Shown here: positions 15,231 to 24,894 of the stretch, piece by piece | Layout of the letters: each line of letters starts with the position of its first letter | Numbering within the stretch: the stretch's first letter is position 1 | NCBI GenBank assembly: GCA_003635185.1 | Contig: PYJA01000019.1 | Span: forward strand, 1 to 32,243 | DNA from: Candidatus Poribacteria bacterium | Lineage (GTDB): Bacteria; Poribacteria; WGA-4E; WGA-3G | Direction: 5' to 3' | DNA: 32,243 nt | Position numbers and translations under genes: made by a program | The notes under the pieces: generated by a model | Database searches by the model: none | What the model was told of the DNA's origin: nothing | What the model saw: only the letters and a program-made list of their open reading frames with translations

Positions 15231-16220
15231 ATGCCTATTTTTAGATTAGAAGGTGACGATATAACTAACGCAGAACTTATCCCTGCTAAGGAAACAGACT
15301 TGGAACTTGAAAGTCATTTGGAGAACTGGCTTGAGAATAGTCCACGACAGACTCTTGCTCAAGAGGATTTTCTTTGGATTGGTCGGCAAACGAGCGTTAC
15401 AGATGAAGAAAACACCATGTATTCCGACCTACTCGGAGTTGACTTTCAAGGGAACCTCGTCATCGTTGAACTAAAAAAAGGGCGGACTCCACGTGAGGTA
15501 GTGGCACAACTGCTTGACTATGCTGCGTGGGCAGAGCAACTTTCGGAATCGGAGATTCGTGAGATAGCTGAAAATTACTTTCGAACTCGGGGCGAGTTTG
15601 AAGGCAAAGCTTTTGATGAGGTCTTTAGGGCAGTATTTGATATGCCTGAGACAGACGAATTCCCTCCGCTCAATCGCACATTGCGTCTATTCATAGTCGC
15701 AGAAGAGATACCAGAGCGAGTCACACGTGTCTGCCGTTTCCTCCGAGCTTCACAGGGTATAGATGTCACCTGCATAGTTGTCTCCATATTCCAGACAGAG
15801 TTAGGTGAAATTGTCGTTAGTACAGAAACAATTGTTGGAGATGAGCAGTTTGCTGTACCTAATAAATCCCGGAGAAAGTCTTTCTCTTCTCCACGACCTC
15901 CGAGCGATGAACCAGTAGAACAGATTGTCTGGGAAGCAGTTCAGGAATTTACAGATGGTGATCTGAATGTCACATTCTCTCCTATAGACATTGAACGAAC
16001 CGTTGAGAATAAGCATCCTGATTTCCTTTTAAGTAGAGTAAGACACCTGATAAGAGGTTCTTGTGTTAACTTTTCTAAACGGCGAAAATATCCCATAGGT
16101 GAAGATAGATACTGGTGGGTATCAAGGGGAAAATATCGTCTATATGATCCAGAAAAGGATAAAATTAAAGAAAACGACGACGTTAACCAAGCAGAATCCG
16201 TGACAGAAAACCCAGCATAA
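15231..16220 (+). CDS. NucS-like PD-(D/E)XK nuclease with C-terminal DUF7669-like domain
   Basis: 329 residues. The catalytic core is S-D-L-L-G-V-D (D66) followed by LVIVELKKGR (E80, K82) and QLLDYAAW (Q93), closely resembling the nuclease domain of NucS/DUF91 proteins. A linker rich in S, R and P (about 211-226) joins a C-terminal domain (229-308) with IVWEAVQEFT, IRGSCVNFSKRRKYPIG and YWWVSRGKYRLY, resembling the winged-helix-like DUF7669 domain seen in restriction-type proteins (from memory). GGAG precedes the ATG. The stop is four bases from the adenine methyltransferase start, so together they look like a two-gene restriction-modification unit. Cleavage specificity is unknown. Confidence 0.82.
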   Translation: MPIFRLEGDDITNAELIPAKETDLELESHLENWLENSPRQTLAQEDFLWIGRQTSVTDEENTMYSDLLGVDFQGNLVIVELKKGRTPREVVAQLLDYAAWAEQLSESEIREIAENYFRTRGEFEGKAFDEVFRAVFDMPETDEFPPLNRTLRLFIVAEEIPERVTRVCRFLRASQGIDVTCIVVSIFQTELGEIVVSTETIVGDEQFAVPNKSRRKSFSSPRPPSDEPVEQIVWEAVQEFTDGDLNVTFSPIDIERTVENKHPDFLLSRVRHLIRGSCVNFSKRRKYPIGEDRYWWVSRGKYRLYDPEKDKIKENDDVNQAESVTENPA

Positions 16221-16224
16221 TACA

Positions 16225-17355
16225 ATGCAACATCTGTTTCCGCACCTTCAAGTCCCTCCCACAGAAGGCATAAAATACGCAGGTTCCAAACTAAAACTTA
16301 TCCCCCAAATACTTGAACTCGCCCAAAAAGTTGATGCCAAGACAATTTTAGATGGTTTTGCAGGCACAACCCGTGTGTCACAAGCATTCGCCAAACTCGG
16401 TTATACCGTAATTTGCAACGACATTGCCCCGTGGTCAGAAGTCTTTGGGACTTGCTATCTTCTCAACACAAAAGCGCCATCTGAATATCAACCGCTTATT
16501 GACCATCTAAACGCTGTGCCGCCGATTGATGGATGGTTTACAGAGCATTATGGCGGACACGTCAATGATGGGTGTGCAATCCAAGCAGATGGACTCAAAA
16601 AGCCGTGGCAGTTACACAATACCCGTAAATTAGATGCGATTCGGCAGGAAATTGAAAATCTCAACCTTGATCCAATTGATAAAGCAGTGGCACTCACAAG
16701 TCTAATTTTGGGGATGGATCGCGTTGATAGTACCCTCGGACATTATTCCGCCTATCTCAAAGATTGGTCACCGCGCTCCTATAAAGAACTGGTGCTTGAA
16801 GTGCCAGAAGTTTTTACATCAGAAGGAAACCATGAAGTTTACCAAACCGACATCTTTGAACTTGTCTCAAATGTCTCTGCAGACCTCGCATACTTTGATC
16901 CACCCTACGGTTCTAACAACGAAAAAATGCCGCCATCTCGTGTGAGATATGCAGCATATTACCATCTCTGGAAAAGTATTATTCTCTTTGACAAACCAAC
17001 CCTTTTCGGGAAGGCGAAGCGGCGGGAGGATACGTCCGATCAACTCTCTGCATCTGTATTTGAGGAGTTTCGACGTGACACAAATGGTCATTTCATCGCT
17101 GTTGAGGCAATAGCAGAACTGATCCAAGCAACACAAGCACGTTGGATTATCCTGTCTTACAGTTCCGGTGGACGTGCAACTGCCGAAGAATTAAACGAAG
17201 TGATGCAAACAAATGGAAAACTTCTCGCTGTGGTTGAGATGAATTACAAACGGAACGTTATGGCAGGTATGAGATGGACGCATGAATGGGTGGACGCAGC
17301 CGAAAAACCGAACCGAGAATTCCTCTTCCTGCTTGAAAAAGGAGGTATTGGTTAA
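16225..17355 (+). CDS. D12-class N6-adenine DNA methyltransferase
   Basis: 376 residues. IKYAGSK (16-22) and DGFAGTTRVSQAF (43-55) form the SAM-binding region. DPPYG (225-229) is catalytic motif IV of adenine-N6 methyltransferases of the Dam/D12 class. Residues ~80-215 hold the likely target-recognition region, with HNTRKLDAIRQEIENL (131-146) typical of type II modification enzymes. It starts four bases after the nuclease stop without a ribosome site of its own, suggesting translational coupling. It probably protects host DNA from the upstream nuclease. The recognition sequence cannot be deduced. Last gene of the plus-strand run; the next gene is convergent after 45 bases. Confidence 0.9.
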   Translation: MQHLFPHLQVPPTEGIKYAGSKLKLIPQILELAQKVDAKTILDGFAGTTRVSQAFAKLGYTVICNDIAPWSEVFGTCYLLNTKAPSEYQPLIDHLNAVPPIDGWFTEHYGGHVNDGCAIQADGLKKPWQLHNTRKLDAIRQEIENLNLDPIDKAVALTSLILGMDRVDSTLGHYSAYLKDWSPRSYKELVLEVPEVFTSEGNHEVYQTDIFELVSNVSADLAYFDPPYGSNNEKMPPSRVRYAAYYHLWKSIILFDKPTLFGKAKRREDTSDQLSASVFEEFRRDTNGHFIAVEAIAELIQATQARWIILSYSSGGRATAEELNEVMQTNGKLLAVVEMNYKRNVMAGMRWTHEWVDAAEKPNREFLFLLEKGGIG

Positions 17356-17400
17356 GTAATGACGTTCATGTTTTCATTTTACTATAAGTCTGCGTGCCTA

Positions 17401-18627
17401 CTACTCTAATCGCAAGTCAAAAATGGTTTTGACGGTAGAGGTTTTTCCTGTGTTGAGCGCAGTCTGAATGGCACGCTTATAGTCACATAGTGAAAATGGC
17501 GCGCCGACCAGCGGCAGCAATTGATCTCCATACAGCTGCAAGAGATACAGACCGAGTTGAAATGTGTGAATCTGTTCACCGTTATATATTTCAAATCCAT
17601 ACGTGTATGCCCCTTTTACACGTAACTGCTTATACCAGATAGATGTCCAGTCTATATTTTTCGGTATTCCTGGCATACCGAGTAAAATGACTTCACCACC
17701 TGCCTGTGTGAAACGTAACGCGTCATCTATTGTAACGCTGGAACCGACACAGTCAAAGGTTAAATCCACGCCACCCAGCAAAACCTGTTGGCCAAGTTCA
17801 GGTTGATAAGATTTTGCATCAATTAATTCAGAGAAAACAGTGTAACGACTGTTGTTTACAGGTATCACAACATTTGCACCGAGATCACGAGCGAATTGCT
17901 GTTGATGTGAATGTTTGGCAAAAACGACGATTCGGTTTTGATATCCGAGCATCCGCAGTGCAGCAATGGTAAGCAACCCGATGGTGCCGCCGCCCACTAC
18001 GCATATATCGCTTTTACTGTCTAATTCTATCTGTAAAACACCGTGGACCGCACAGGCAAAAGGTTCAAGCAGAACAGCAATTTCGTCTGACATATCATCG
18101 GGGATAAGATGCAGTTGTGATTGATGCGCAAGCACATATTGACTCCAGCCGCCCCCTGTATCCCGACAGTACCCTGTTTGAATGCCAGCAGAGATGCTCC
18201 CCTTTGTGATATTTTCACAGTTGGCAAAACGAAAGTTTTGGCACTGATGACACAGCGGATCAATCTCTCGGACTACACATGAAAGTGCAGGTTCAATAAC
18301 CACTCTTTCACCGATAGACCAATCTTTGACTGCATCACCGATCTCTGCGATTTCACCGACGATCTCATGTCCAAGAACAAAAGGCGTTGATGTGAAAGGC
18401 GAAAAATAGGGACTCCCCTTTGCAGTAATCGTTGCTAAGTCGGATCCACAGATACCGCTAAGTCGGGTTCTGATTTTGACCCATTGTTGCGTTGGGAGTT
18501 GTGGTTCCGGAATATCAACGAGGTCGATGCAGGAGAATTGGGACGTGTAGAGACTGCGCCACTTTTTTCCAAGGTAACGCAGGGCGAGATAACGGGGGAT
18601 GTTTTTGGTGTATTGAATGGCTTCCAC
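17401..18627 (-). CDS. Zinc-dependent alcohol dehydrogenase (MDR family)
   Basis: 408 residues, starting at GTG (18627). Catalytic zinc ligands are C60 (SGICGSD), H87-E88 (LGHEIVG) and E188. Structural zinc cysteines are C117, C126, C129 and C137, a slightly stretched set with extra residues between the first two. The Rossmann motif is GGGTIG (212-217). It resembles threonine/sorbitol dehydrogenase-type MDR enzymes, but the N-terminus is about 20 residues longer than usual. It starts 9 bases after the sat stop, so it is probably cotranscribed with sat. Substrate unknown. A metabolic link to sulfate activation is not obvious. Confidence 0.88.
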   Translation of the reverse strand: MEAIQYTKNIPRYLALRYLGKKWRSLYTSQFSCIDLVDIPEPQLPTQQWVKIRTRLSGICGSDLATITAKGSPYFSPFTSTPFVLGHEIVGEIAEIGDAVKDWSIGERVVIEPALSCVVREIDPLCHQCQNFRFANCENITKGSISAGIQTGYCRDTGGGWSQYVLAHQSQLHLIPDDMSDEIAVLLEPFACAVHGVLQIELDSKSDICVVGGGTIGLLTIAALRMLGYQNRIVVFAKHSHQQQFARDLGANVVIPVNNSRYTVFSELIDAKSYQPELGQQVLLGGVDLTFDCVGSSVTIDDALRFTQAGGEVILLGMPGIPKNIDWTSIWYKQLRVKGAYTYGFEIYNGEQIHTFQLGLYLLQLYGDQLLPLVGAPFSLCDYKRAIQTALNTGKTSTVKTIFDLRLE

Positions 18628-18636
18628 GGTAATAGA

Positions 18637-19830
18637 CTAATTTACCTCGCTTTGATAATACGCCATCAAAATCTCAGCAACTTCGGGGCGTGCGATTTCT
18701 GGTGGGGGTGGTTCGCCGGCGGCGAGCATCTCACGCAATTTTGTCCCAGAGATGCTGAAATAGTCGTCTGCATCGTGCGGGGAGTCGCTCATCATGACGA
18801 TTTCATTGCGCTTTTTGCTCCATACGGTGAAATTACCACGGAAGATACCGATTTCGAGTGCATCTTCAGGAATTGTATCAAAAATCTTTTGTGCATCAAA
18901 CGGTCCATAGAAATCACCAGCACCAGCATGGTCGCGTCCGACGATGAAGTGCGATGCACCGCAATTCTGACGGAAAACGGCGTGGAGGAGTGCCTCCCGC
19001 GGTCCGGCGTAGAGCATATCGAACCCATAACCGGTGATAGAGACGGTATTTTTGGGGAAATAGTGTTCTACCATCGTACGGATGCAAGCATCACGAACAG
19101 CAGCGGGAATGTCTCCAGGCTTTAGCTTACCGAGAAGCATATGAATTAGAATACCATCGGCATTGACTGCCTCTTGTGCGATTTTGCAGAGTCCTTCGTG
19201 GGCACGGTGCATAGGGTTACGCGTCTGAAAAGCGACAACTGTTTCCCATCCACGTGCAGCAATGTCATCACGAATTTCAACGGCTGTGCGGAATGTGTCA
19301 GGGAAGTCTTCAGGAAAATAGGAGTAGTTCAGTACTTCAATAGAACCGGAAAGCACATTGTCTCCGACATCTGCAAAAGCAGGCACACCGGGATGTTCGG
19401 AGTCAGTTGTGCCAAAGGTCTTTTCAATAATAAGTTGTTTCTGTTCTGGCGTAAGTGTCTCAATAACTGAAACCTTCATAATAGCTAACGGAGGGTTACC
19501 ATCAACATTCGGATCGCGTAAGGCAATTCGGTCAGCGTTTTTTACCGCATCTGTGATTTGATCATCAGGGACAATGTTCATGATAGGAACGGGCCAAAAA
19601 AGTCCGTTAGGCAGTTTCATATCATTAGCAACATTTGTTGCCTCTGTGATATTCATGTATCCCGTCAGCGGGGTAAAGTATCCTGATGCAAGCATAACGG
19701 CTGATGCAGCAGCACCTGAAGTAAGGAGAACAGACGGAAGTTGATCTGCCTCCTTCGTCAGTTCGGCGCGTTGCGCATCATCCGACACGTAAAGCGGTGT
19801 TAAGGTTTCAGCTCCATGTGGTTTAATCAT
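18637..19830 (-). CDS. sat: Sulfate adenylyltransferase (ATP sulfurylase)
   Basis: 397 residues, complete single-domain Sat that makes APS from ATP and sulfate. Signature residues are QTRNP (202-206), HRAH (208-211) and GRDHAG (298-303), all intact. There is no C-terminal APS-kinase domain. AAGGAG precedes the ATG at 19830. The downstream gene is a zinc alcohol dehydrogenase 9 bases away. No APS reductase, APS kinase or cysteine-pathway genes are in the window, so whether it serves assimilation, sulfation or dissimilatory sulfur metabolism cannot be told here. Confidence 0.95.
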   Translation of the reverse strand: MIKPHGAETLTPLYVSDDAQRAELTKEADQLPSVLLTSGAAASAVMLASGYFTPLTGYMNITEATNVANDMKLPNGLFWPVPIMNIVPDDQITDAVKNADRIALRDPNVDGNPPLAIMKVSVIETLTPEQKQLIIEKTFGTTDSEHPGVPAFADVGDNVLSGSIEVLNYSYFPEDFPDTFRTAVEIRDDIAARGWETVVAFQTRNPMHRAHEGLCKIAQEAVNADGILIHMLLGKLKPGDIPAAVRDACIRTMVEHYFPKNTVSITGYGFDMLYAGPREALLHAVFRQNCGASHFIVGRDHAGAGDFYGPFDAQKIFDTIPEDALEIGIFRGNFTVWSKKRNEIVMMSDSPHDADDYFSISGTKLREMLAAGEPPPPEIARPEVAEILMAYYQSEVN

Positions 19831-19860
19831 TCAATTCTCCTTAGGACATTTAATTCTGAA

Positions 19861-19926
19861 ATTATAGGTAACACATGGGTTAGTGTGTCCCAGTAATTTA
19901 AAATTCACATAAAATCTATATAGATT
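19861..19926 (-). promoter_or_regulatory. sat upstream region: TATAAT box and a perfect palindrome
   Basis: On the minus strand TATAAT (19866-19861) lies about 30 bases upstream of the sat ATG; the matching -35 is weak. Further upstream, AATCTATATAGATT (19913-19926) is a perfect 14-bp palindrome that could be an operator or chance AT-rich symmetry. Confidence 0.35.
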
Positions 19927-19952
19927 CCACAATGAAATATTTAATATGAAAG

Positions 19953-22184
19953 TTATTCTTCCGCAGCAGTGATCTGTTCAACGATACATCCGTTCCATAT
20001 CCAATGGATATGTTTCTTATCAGTCTGTATCCGCTTTTTTGGCGTGTAAATTACAAGAGCAAGATAGCCGTTTTTCACTTCAACTGTGGCTTCCTTTTCA
20101 ACTTTTTCGTTGTGAGGCGGCACAATGAGTTTTTTTATTATCCGCTTTCCGTTTGCTAACATATTGACTTCGTGTGTTGCTTCTTCCGCTGACTGAAAAA
20201 TGTTCGTTATACGATATGTACCATTTGGCAGGTCAATTCTGAAAGCAGCGTCTTCCTTGCCATAGACTGCATCTCTTGTGAGTGGCGTGGAACCTTCTGG
20301 TGGTCCGAGATATGCTGCACGTGGTGAAATCCTCCAGTTTGTTGTGTTCGTCTGTTCTCTGGGATTCCACTCCGTATCCCAACCATATTTTCCGCTCACA
20401 TACATTGTTTTCGGACCAACGATGTAGTAGTTCTTTTCGGCTTCAGCATTGTCAGGCTGTATATCAAAACGGATAATCAGATTACCCTCTTCTGTCTTAT
20501 CCCAGAGTTCAAGTACCGGTTCTTGTGTTTTTCTTTTGAATAGTTTAAGACGTTCTGTTTCATGAATAATGTCATAATTGGGTTTAAGATCCGCAAACGG
20601 TTCGGTTTCTGGATAGTACCAAGCGACAACATAATCAGCACGGATATAACCTAATCCTACACTATCTTTATTGTTTCGGTTTACTGGAAAATAGTTATAG
20701 TTCGCCTCATAGTTTGCCATGTGGACAACATCATCCGCATATACGCCATAGAAAGCGGTAGAATGGACAAACGGTGTGACATCGTTTATTTCATTTCTCA
20801 TCTCCATTTTTTTCTCCTCAGTATCGTAATGTCCAAACAGGAATTCCGATTTGTGCCAACCCGCGGAGCGGTGATTAAAAGTTGAATGTGGTTCTATTAA
20901 TTTTGCCCCTGATACAAGTTCAGCAATCTCAGTAGAGATACGTCCGTGGTCATAAGCGGTTCTGCCGCAATGTAGTAAAGTAAAAATTACCAGATAGGTA
21001 GTGAGTGTATAGCGAATTAACTTGTGTCTATTCGTGATTAACCATGGGGCTAACTTAGGCCTCTCAGGATGCAATTTCGTCTCTGTTGAAAACTCATAAT
21101 TTGGGATAACCAACCATGGTGCCAACATCAACAAGATGTAAATATGAATTCTGTCGTTAATCCAACCCCCAGGTCCGTAACCCCAAGGTGCCTTGATAAA
21201 CATATAGGTAAATAGGAATGCAATTAGTAAAAATACATCGGTCTGTTTTATCCACTGCTTTCGGCTGATTCTATAAATGAGAGATATAACGACTGCAATG
21301 CCTAAAATGACAAGCAGGAAGTAGTTGACAGGAATATGCCAATCGGAAAAATAGACGATTGACTTAACACCCCAGAAATAGTCTCTAATATAGTCCATCC
21401 CCCTGTGGTTACCTGATTGATGCTGTTTAAGGCTTTGTAAATAGTATTCCATCAACACAAAATAGATCGGTACCATATAGAGTAAAAAGCGAAAAAAAGG
21501 TTTGATTGTCAGCATAAATTGTTTAAAGACATCAGCGACATTCTTATTTCGAACTCGCCAAGCTTCTACAATAGATTCAGTCCCCCAGATAAACGCGGCG
21601 GCAACAGAGATGCCTAACACAACTAATCCATAAGAAACAATGTGGGATAAATAGGTAAGCAGTAACAGTACATATAGCACACAGATATGCTTAACCTGCA
21701 TGTTGTCCTTGTGCTTCCACCAGAATCCGAAACTAAAAAAGAAAAATGAGATGCTAAGGGTGAAATTGTAAAATCCCATGTAGAGAAGATAGTTGTAGGC
21801 AAATGGAAAACCGAGCCAAGCGAACAGAAACTTATCTTTATGATCTTTATGGACAGCACTAATAAAATAGAAAAACGCAATCGGTATCGCCCCAATTGCG
21901 AATGTCAAAAAGACTTTCTCTGCCATGACAGGTGGAAAAATATAGAGAAGTGCAGCAAGTGCAATGTGGGATAACCAGTTCGGAAAGATGGTGATATTCA
22001 GTTTCCACGCATCTCGCATTTTATAGTTTTCGTGCTGATTATATTCCTTCAACACCAATGCATTATAAACGTGGCTTGGGCCGTCTTGGGAGGGGAAATA
22101 CGCGAAAATCCAGAGCGGCAGAATATGTAATATCAACAACACAACAAATAGATGTTTCCATGATAAATTTCTCCAATTAAACAT
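19953..22184 (-). CDS. Polytopic GT-C-like membrane protein with C-terminal beta-rich domain
   Basis: 743 residues. The first membrane helix (about 11-30) leads into FPSQDGPSHVYNA with D34 in the first external loop, the place of the catalytic acid in GT-C glycosyltransferases. About ten more hydrophobic helices follow to residue ~410. The rest is soluble. Its last part (595-743) is beta-rich with FRIDLPNGTYRITN, NMLANGKRI and WNGCIVEQ, recalling malectin-like or galactose-binding domains (inferred). It may transfer sugars from lipid carriers, but no specific family is assignable. GGAG and AGGA precede the ATG. It lies 29 bases after the endonuclease III gene and 122 bases before sat on the same strand. 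Confidence 0.7.
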   Translation of the reverse strand: MFNWRNLSWKHLFVVLLILHILPLWIFAYFPSQDGPSHVYNALVLKEYNQHENYKMRDAWKLNITIFPNWLSHIALAALLYIFPPVMAEKVFLTFAIGAIPIAFFYFISAVHKDHKDKFLFAWLGFPFAYNYLLYMGFYNFTLSISFFFFSFGFWWKHKDNMQVKHICVLYVLLLLTYLSHIVSYGLVVLGISVAAAFIWGTESIVEAWRVRNKNVADVFKQFMLTIKPFFRFLLYMVPIYFVLMEYYLQSLKQHQSGNHRGMDYIRDYFWGVKSIVYFSDWHIPVNYFLLVILGIAVVISLIYRISRKQWIKQTDVFLLIAFLFTYMFIKAPWGYGPGGWINDRIHIYILLMLAPWLVIPNYEFSTETKLHPERPKLAPWLITNRHKLIRYTLTTYLVIFTLLHCGRTAYDHGRISTEIAELVSGAKLIEPHSTFNHRSAGWHKSEFLFGHYDTEEKKMEMRNEINDVTPFVHSTAFYGVYADDVVHMANYEANYNYFPVNRNNKDSVGLGYIRADYVVAWYYPETEPFADLKPNYDIIHETERLKLFKRKTQEPVLELWDKTEEGNLIIRFDIQPDNAEAEKNYYIVGPKTMYVSGKYGWDTEWNPREQTNTTNWRISPRAAYLGPPEGSTPLTRDAVYGKEDAAFRIDLPNGTYRITNIFQSAEEATHEVNMLANGKRIIKKLIVPPHNEKVEKEATVEVKNGYLALVIYTPKKRIQTDKKHIHWIWNGCIVEQITAAEE

Positions 22185-22213
22185 ATCCTATCTCCGATAA
22201 ATAAAAGTACACT

Positions 22214-22882
22214 TTAAGCTTGTAAGTTCTCTTTATAGTAAAGACAGTGCTCTGTCAAAGGGCACTGTTCACACAAAGGTTTCCGAGCATTACATATTTG
22301 TCTGCCGAAATAGATTAGGTTCATGTGAAACGGATATGATTTTCCCTTCGGGACAATCGGTGGCAACTCGTAATGTGCCTTCTCCGCACTGCAATTCGGT
22401 TGAACCAATCCGAGACGTTTAGATATTCGTATGATATGTGTATCAACGGGAAAAACCTCTCTACCACATGCAAAAGAGAGTGTAACAGAAGCAGTTTTGA
22501 TTCCAATGCCTTTATGTTGAATGAAGAAGTCTAATGCGTCCTCTGTTTTCATGTCGTGGATAAACTCTAACGATAATTCGCCATATTCCGCTTTGAGCCA
22601 CGCGAGAAAGTTTTTAATCGTCTCAGTTTTCTGTTTGCCTAACCCGACAATCTTTATTGTTGCTTCTACTGCATCGGCATCTGCTTGCAAGACATCTTCC
22701 CAAGTCGGAAATTGTTCTCTAAGCTGAGCATATCCTTTGTCACGGCTGACATCGGTCGTATTTTGAGACAAAATCGTTAGGATAAGACACTCAAGCACAT
22801 CTTCAGTGCCATCCCACGTTGGAACACCGAACAATTTCTCAAGTGTATCTGATATGATTTTTGCTTTCTGCTGTAATTTCAA
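22214..22882 (-). CDS. nth: Endonuclease III-type DNA glycosylase/AP lyase
   Basis: 222 residues, HhH-GPD fold. The helix-hairpin-helix is HKGIGIKTASV (123-133) with the Schiff-base lysine K129; the catalytic aspartate is D147 in VDTHI. The C-terminal [4Fe-4S] cluster motif C197-x6-C204-x2-C207-x5-C213 is exact. It should remove oxidised pyrimidines in base excision repair. The most plausible start is TTG at 22882, since no ATG or GTG fits the family's N-terminus; upstream GGTAGA is a weak ribosome site. The exact subfamily (Nth or a broader endonuclease III-like group) is less sure than the fold. Confidence 0.88.
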   Translation of the reverse strand: MKLQQKAKIISDTLEKLFGVPTWDGTEDVLECLILTILSQNTTDVSRDKGYAQLREQFPTWEDVLQADADAVEATIKIVGLGKQKTETIKNFLAWLKAEYGELSLEFIHDMKTEDALDFFIQHKGIGIKTASVTLSFACGREVFPVDTHIIRISKRLGLVQPNCSAEKAHYELPPIVPKGKSYPFHMNLIYFGRQICNARKPLCEQCPLTEHCLYYKENLQA

Positions 22883-22955
22883 TTTTCTACCGTGCCTTGC
22901 GTTTTCAATATATTATACCACAGAAAGAAAAAATGGCAATGCTTTTATGCGGAAA

Positions 22956-24881
22956 CTAAAACAGGAAACGATACATCGGTTGATCAAGTGCAACTGCCAA
23001 TAGACTCCAGAACGCGCCAATTACAAATTCACCCAGCACAATTCCGAGAAAGAATGGTATCGCTTTTCGATGCAAACGAATACCACCGTATTTCAACACA
23101 AGCCATTTGAGTAGCCATCCGACAAAAATTGATCCGATCATCGGGTTTATCGCCCAACTGCCCGATATAGCGTATCCTACGGGGTGTAGATTCCACCAGA
23201 TAAACCGCATCCGTATTGCTGCGAGAACAAGTGTTACAACAAATCCAAACGTGGCGAAACCAATCGCTGGCACATCAGGCGGCGCAGCGTAGGTTAACCA
23301 AGACTCTAACCTGCCAAAGGATTCTCTGCCAAACCCCGGACCACCTCCTTCAGCATAATACATTGAAAGAAACGCCCAAAATGAACCGAGCGCGCCCAAA
23401 GCAGATGCTAACATCATCAGCATTGCGAACCGCCGTATTGGAATATTCGCACCCTCCGCGAGTTTGAATCCCTCAAGCTGATGCGGCATCGCGTGCGAAC
23501 GGTGCGCACGGTTGAGAAAATAGAGATAGGCAAAGCCAGTCAAATTCACTGCACCCAGTCTACGGATACCGACTAATCGTGGCAACATCTCATCAGGTCC
23601 GATAAAGTGTAAATCATGCACTGGAGAGCCGAGTTCTGCACGGAGTCTTGTAATTGCAATCGCAATCGCAAACCAGATTGCGAAATAAACAACGATTATC
23701 CAAAGACTCATCCCCATCTTGAGACAAAATCCAACGATAAAAGCAGAACCCGCGATGAGCGCGAAAAGAATAAGCCGATATGATATAGGTTCATCATGAC
23801 TCGGTGAGGAACGATCAATAAGTTTGTAATTCCTTGTGAAAATACCTTGTCCAATTTGTTTCAAATACTGCCGACTCATCCAAATGGCAAGAACGCATAA
23901 TCCCAGATATGCACCGTGAGATTGCTCCGCTTCATAAGGAAAGCGCGGTAGGCCGCGCCAGCCTGCAAGTGTTCCTAACAATCTCTCTGCGCGCCAAATA
24001 AGCCAAAATGCCCAACACGAAAATGAGAGGTCAAGTGGTATGAAGAACGATAACCCAACTCCAAAAGGAAAAACACCAATAGGACTCCACCCGATACCGT
24101 TCCATGGACGTTCAGTGAAAATTCGGCGGAGGTCATAGAGTTTGCCGCCAAGACTCGGCACCGCAGGAAACAGATAGTTTAATCCGTTGATAATATCTAT
24201 TGTCACACCGATTGCCAGACCTATCCACATCCATGGGGATCGGAAGAATCTACCCTTAGGTGTCGTCATCTCATACGGAAGTTGGATAATCGGATAACTG
24301 AGTCGCTCGGATTCTACCCACTGCTTCCGAAAAATCAGACTTAAACATAGCATGACAAGATGGACAGCCACAATAAAGAGTGTCCACCAAAAAATTTTGG
24401 GTAACCAAGCAATTAAATTCTGCGATTCATAGATACTGGAAAAGCCGTAATAATATCCTTCAAGGGCGCGTTTATTGCTAACAACTAACCATTGTGGAAT
24501 ATGCAGATGAAACAGGTTTATCCAATCATTTTCCGGTGTAGCAAACCAGTGCGCATGCCCGATGAGTGGCATCAGTACAAGGAATCTATCAACGCCAGCA
24601 AGTCCAGCACCTATTGAAATACATGTGTAAATTACAAGCAATTCAGCACGATTTAGCGCGAGGATACGATTCAACCGACGTAAAAGGAGTCCAATGCCAA
24701 ATAGAATTAAGATGGTTATGACAGCATTATAAAAAAGGGAAACCTGTGTTGGACTGCCACCACCGCGCAGAATTGAGGCGGAGACCCACCAACAATTCAA
24801 CGGCACCAATACACAGATTAAGAGGATAGTAAATGGACGGATTTTGGGGATATTTGTTGAAATTTGCTCGTCTTGTTTCAT
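22956..24881 (-). CDS. DUF6785-family polytopic membrane protein
   Basis: About 641 residues from the ATG at 24881 (MKQDEQIST...), with a dozen or so hydrophobic helices from residue ~15 to the C-terminus. It resembles DUF6785/DUF6784 membrane proteins, common in Poribacteria, Planctomycetes and related groups (from memory): examples are CWWVSASILRGGGSP in the first external loop and RKQWVESERLSYPIIQLPYE in the middle. Function unknown; transport is a guess from topology. A TTG 42 bases upstream could extend it, but it lies inside the predicted -35 box, so the ATG is preferred. There is no Shine-Dalgarno; the predicted leader is only about 7 bases. Confidence 0.78.
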   Translation of the reverse strand: MKQDEQISTNIPKIRPFTILLICVLVPLNCWWVSASILRGGGSPTQVSLFYNAVITILILFGIGLLLRRLNRILALNRAELLVIYTCISIGAGLAGVDRFLVLMPLIGHAHWFATPENDWINLFHLHIPQWLVVSNKRALEGYYYGFSSIYESQNLIAWLPKIFWWTLFIVAVHLVMLCLSLIFRKQWVESERLSYPIIQLPYEMTTPKGRFFRSPWMWIGLAIGVTIDIINGLNYLFPAVPSLGGKLYDLRRIFTERPWNGIGWSPIGVFPFGVGLSFFIPLDLSFSCWAFWLIWRAERLLGTLAGWRGLPRFPYEAEQSHGAYLGLCVLAIWMSRQYLKQIGQGIFTRNYKLIDRSSPSHDEPISYRLILFALIAGSAFIVGFCLKMGMSLWIIVVYFAIWFAIAIAITRLRAELGSPVHDLHFIGPDEMLPRLVGIRRLGAVNLTGFAYLYFLNRAHRSHAMPHQLEGFKLAEGANIPIRRFAMLMMLASALGALGSFWAFLSMYYAEGGGPGFGRESFGRLESWLTYAAPPDVPAIGFATFGFVVTLVLAAIRMRFIWWNLHPVGYAISGSWAINPMIGSIFVGWLLKWLVLKYGGIRLHRKAIPFFLGIVLGEFVIGAFWSLLAVALDQPMYRFLF

Positions 24882-24894
24882 AATAACTTTGCCA

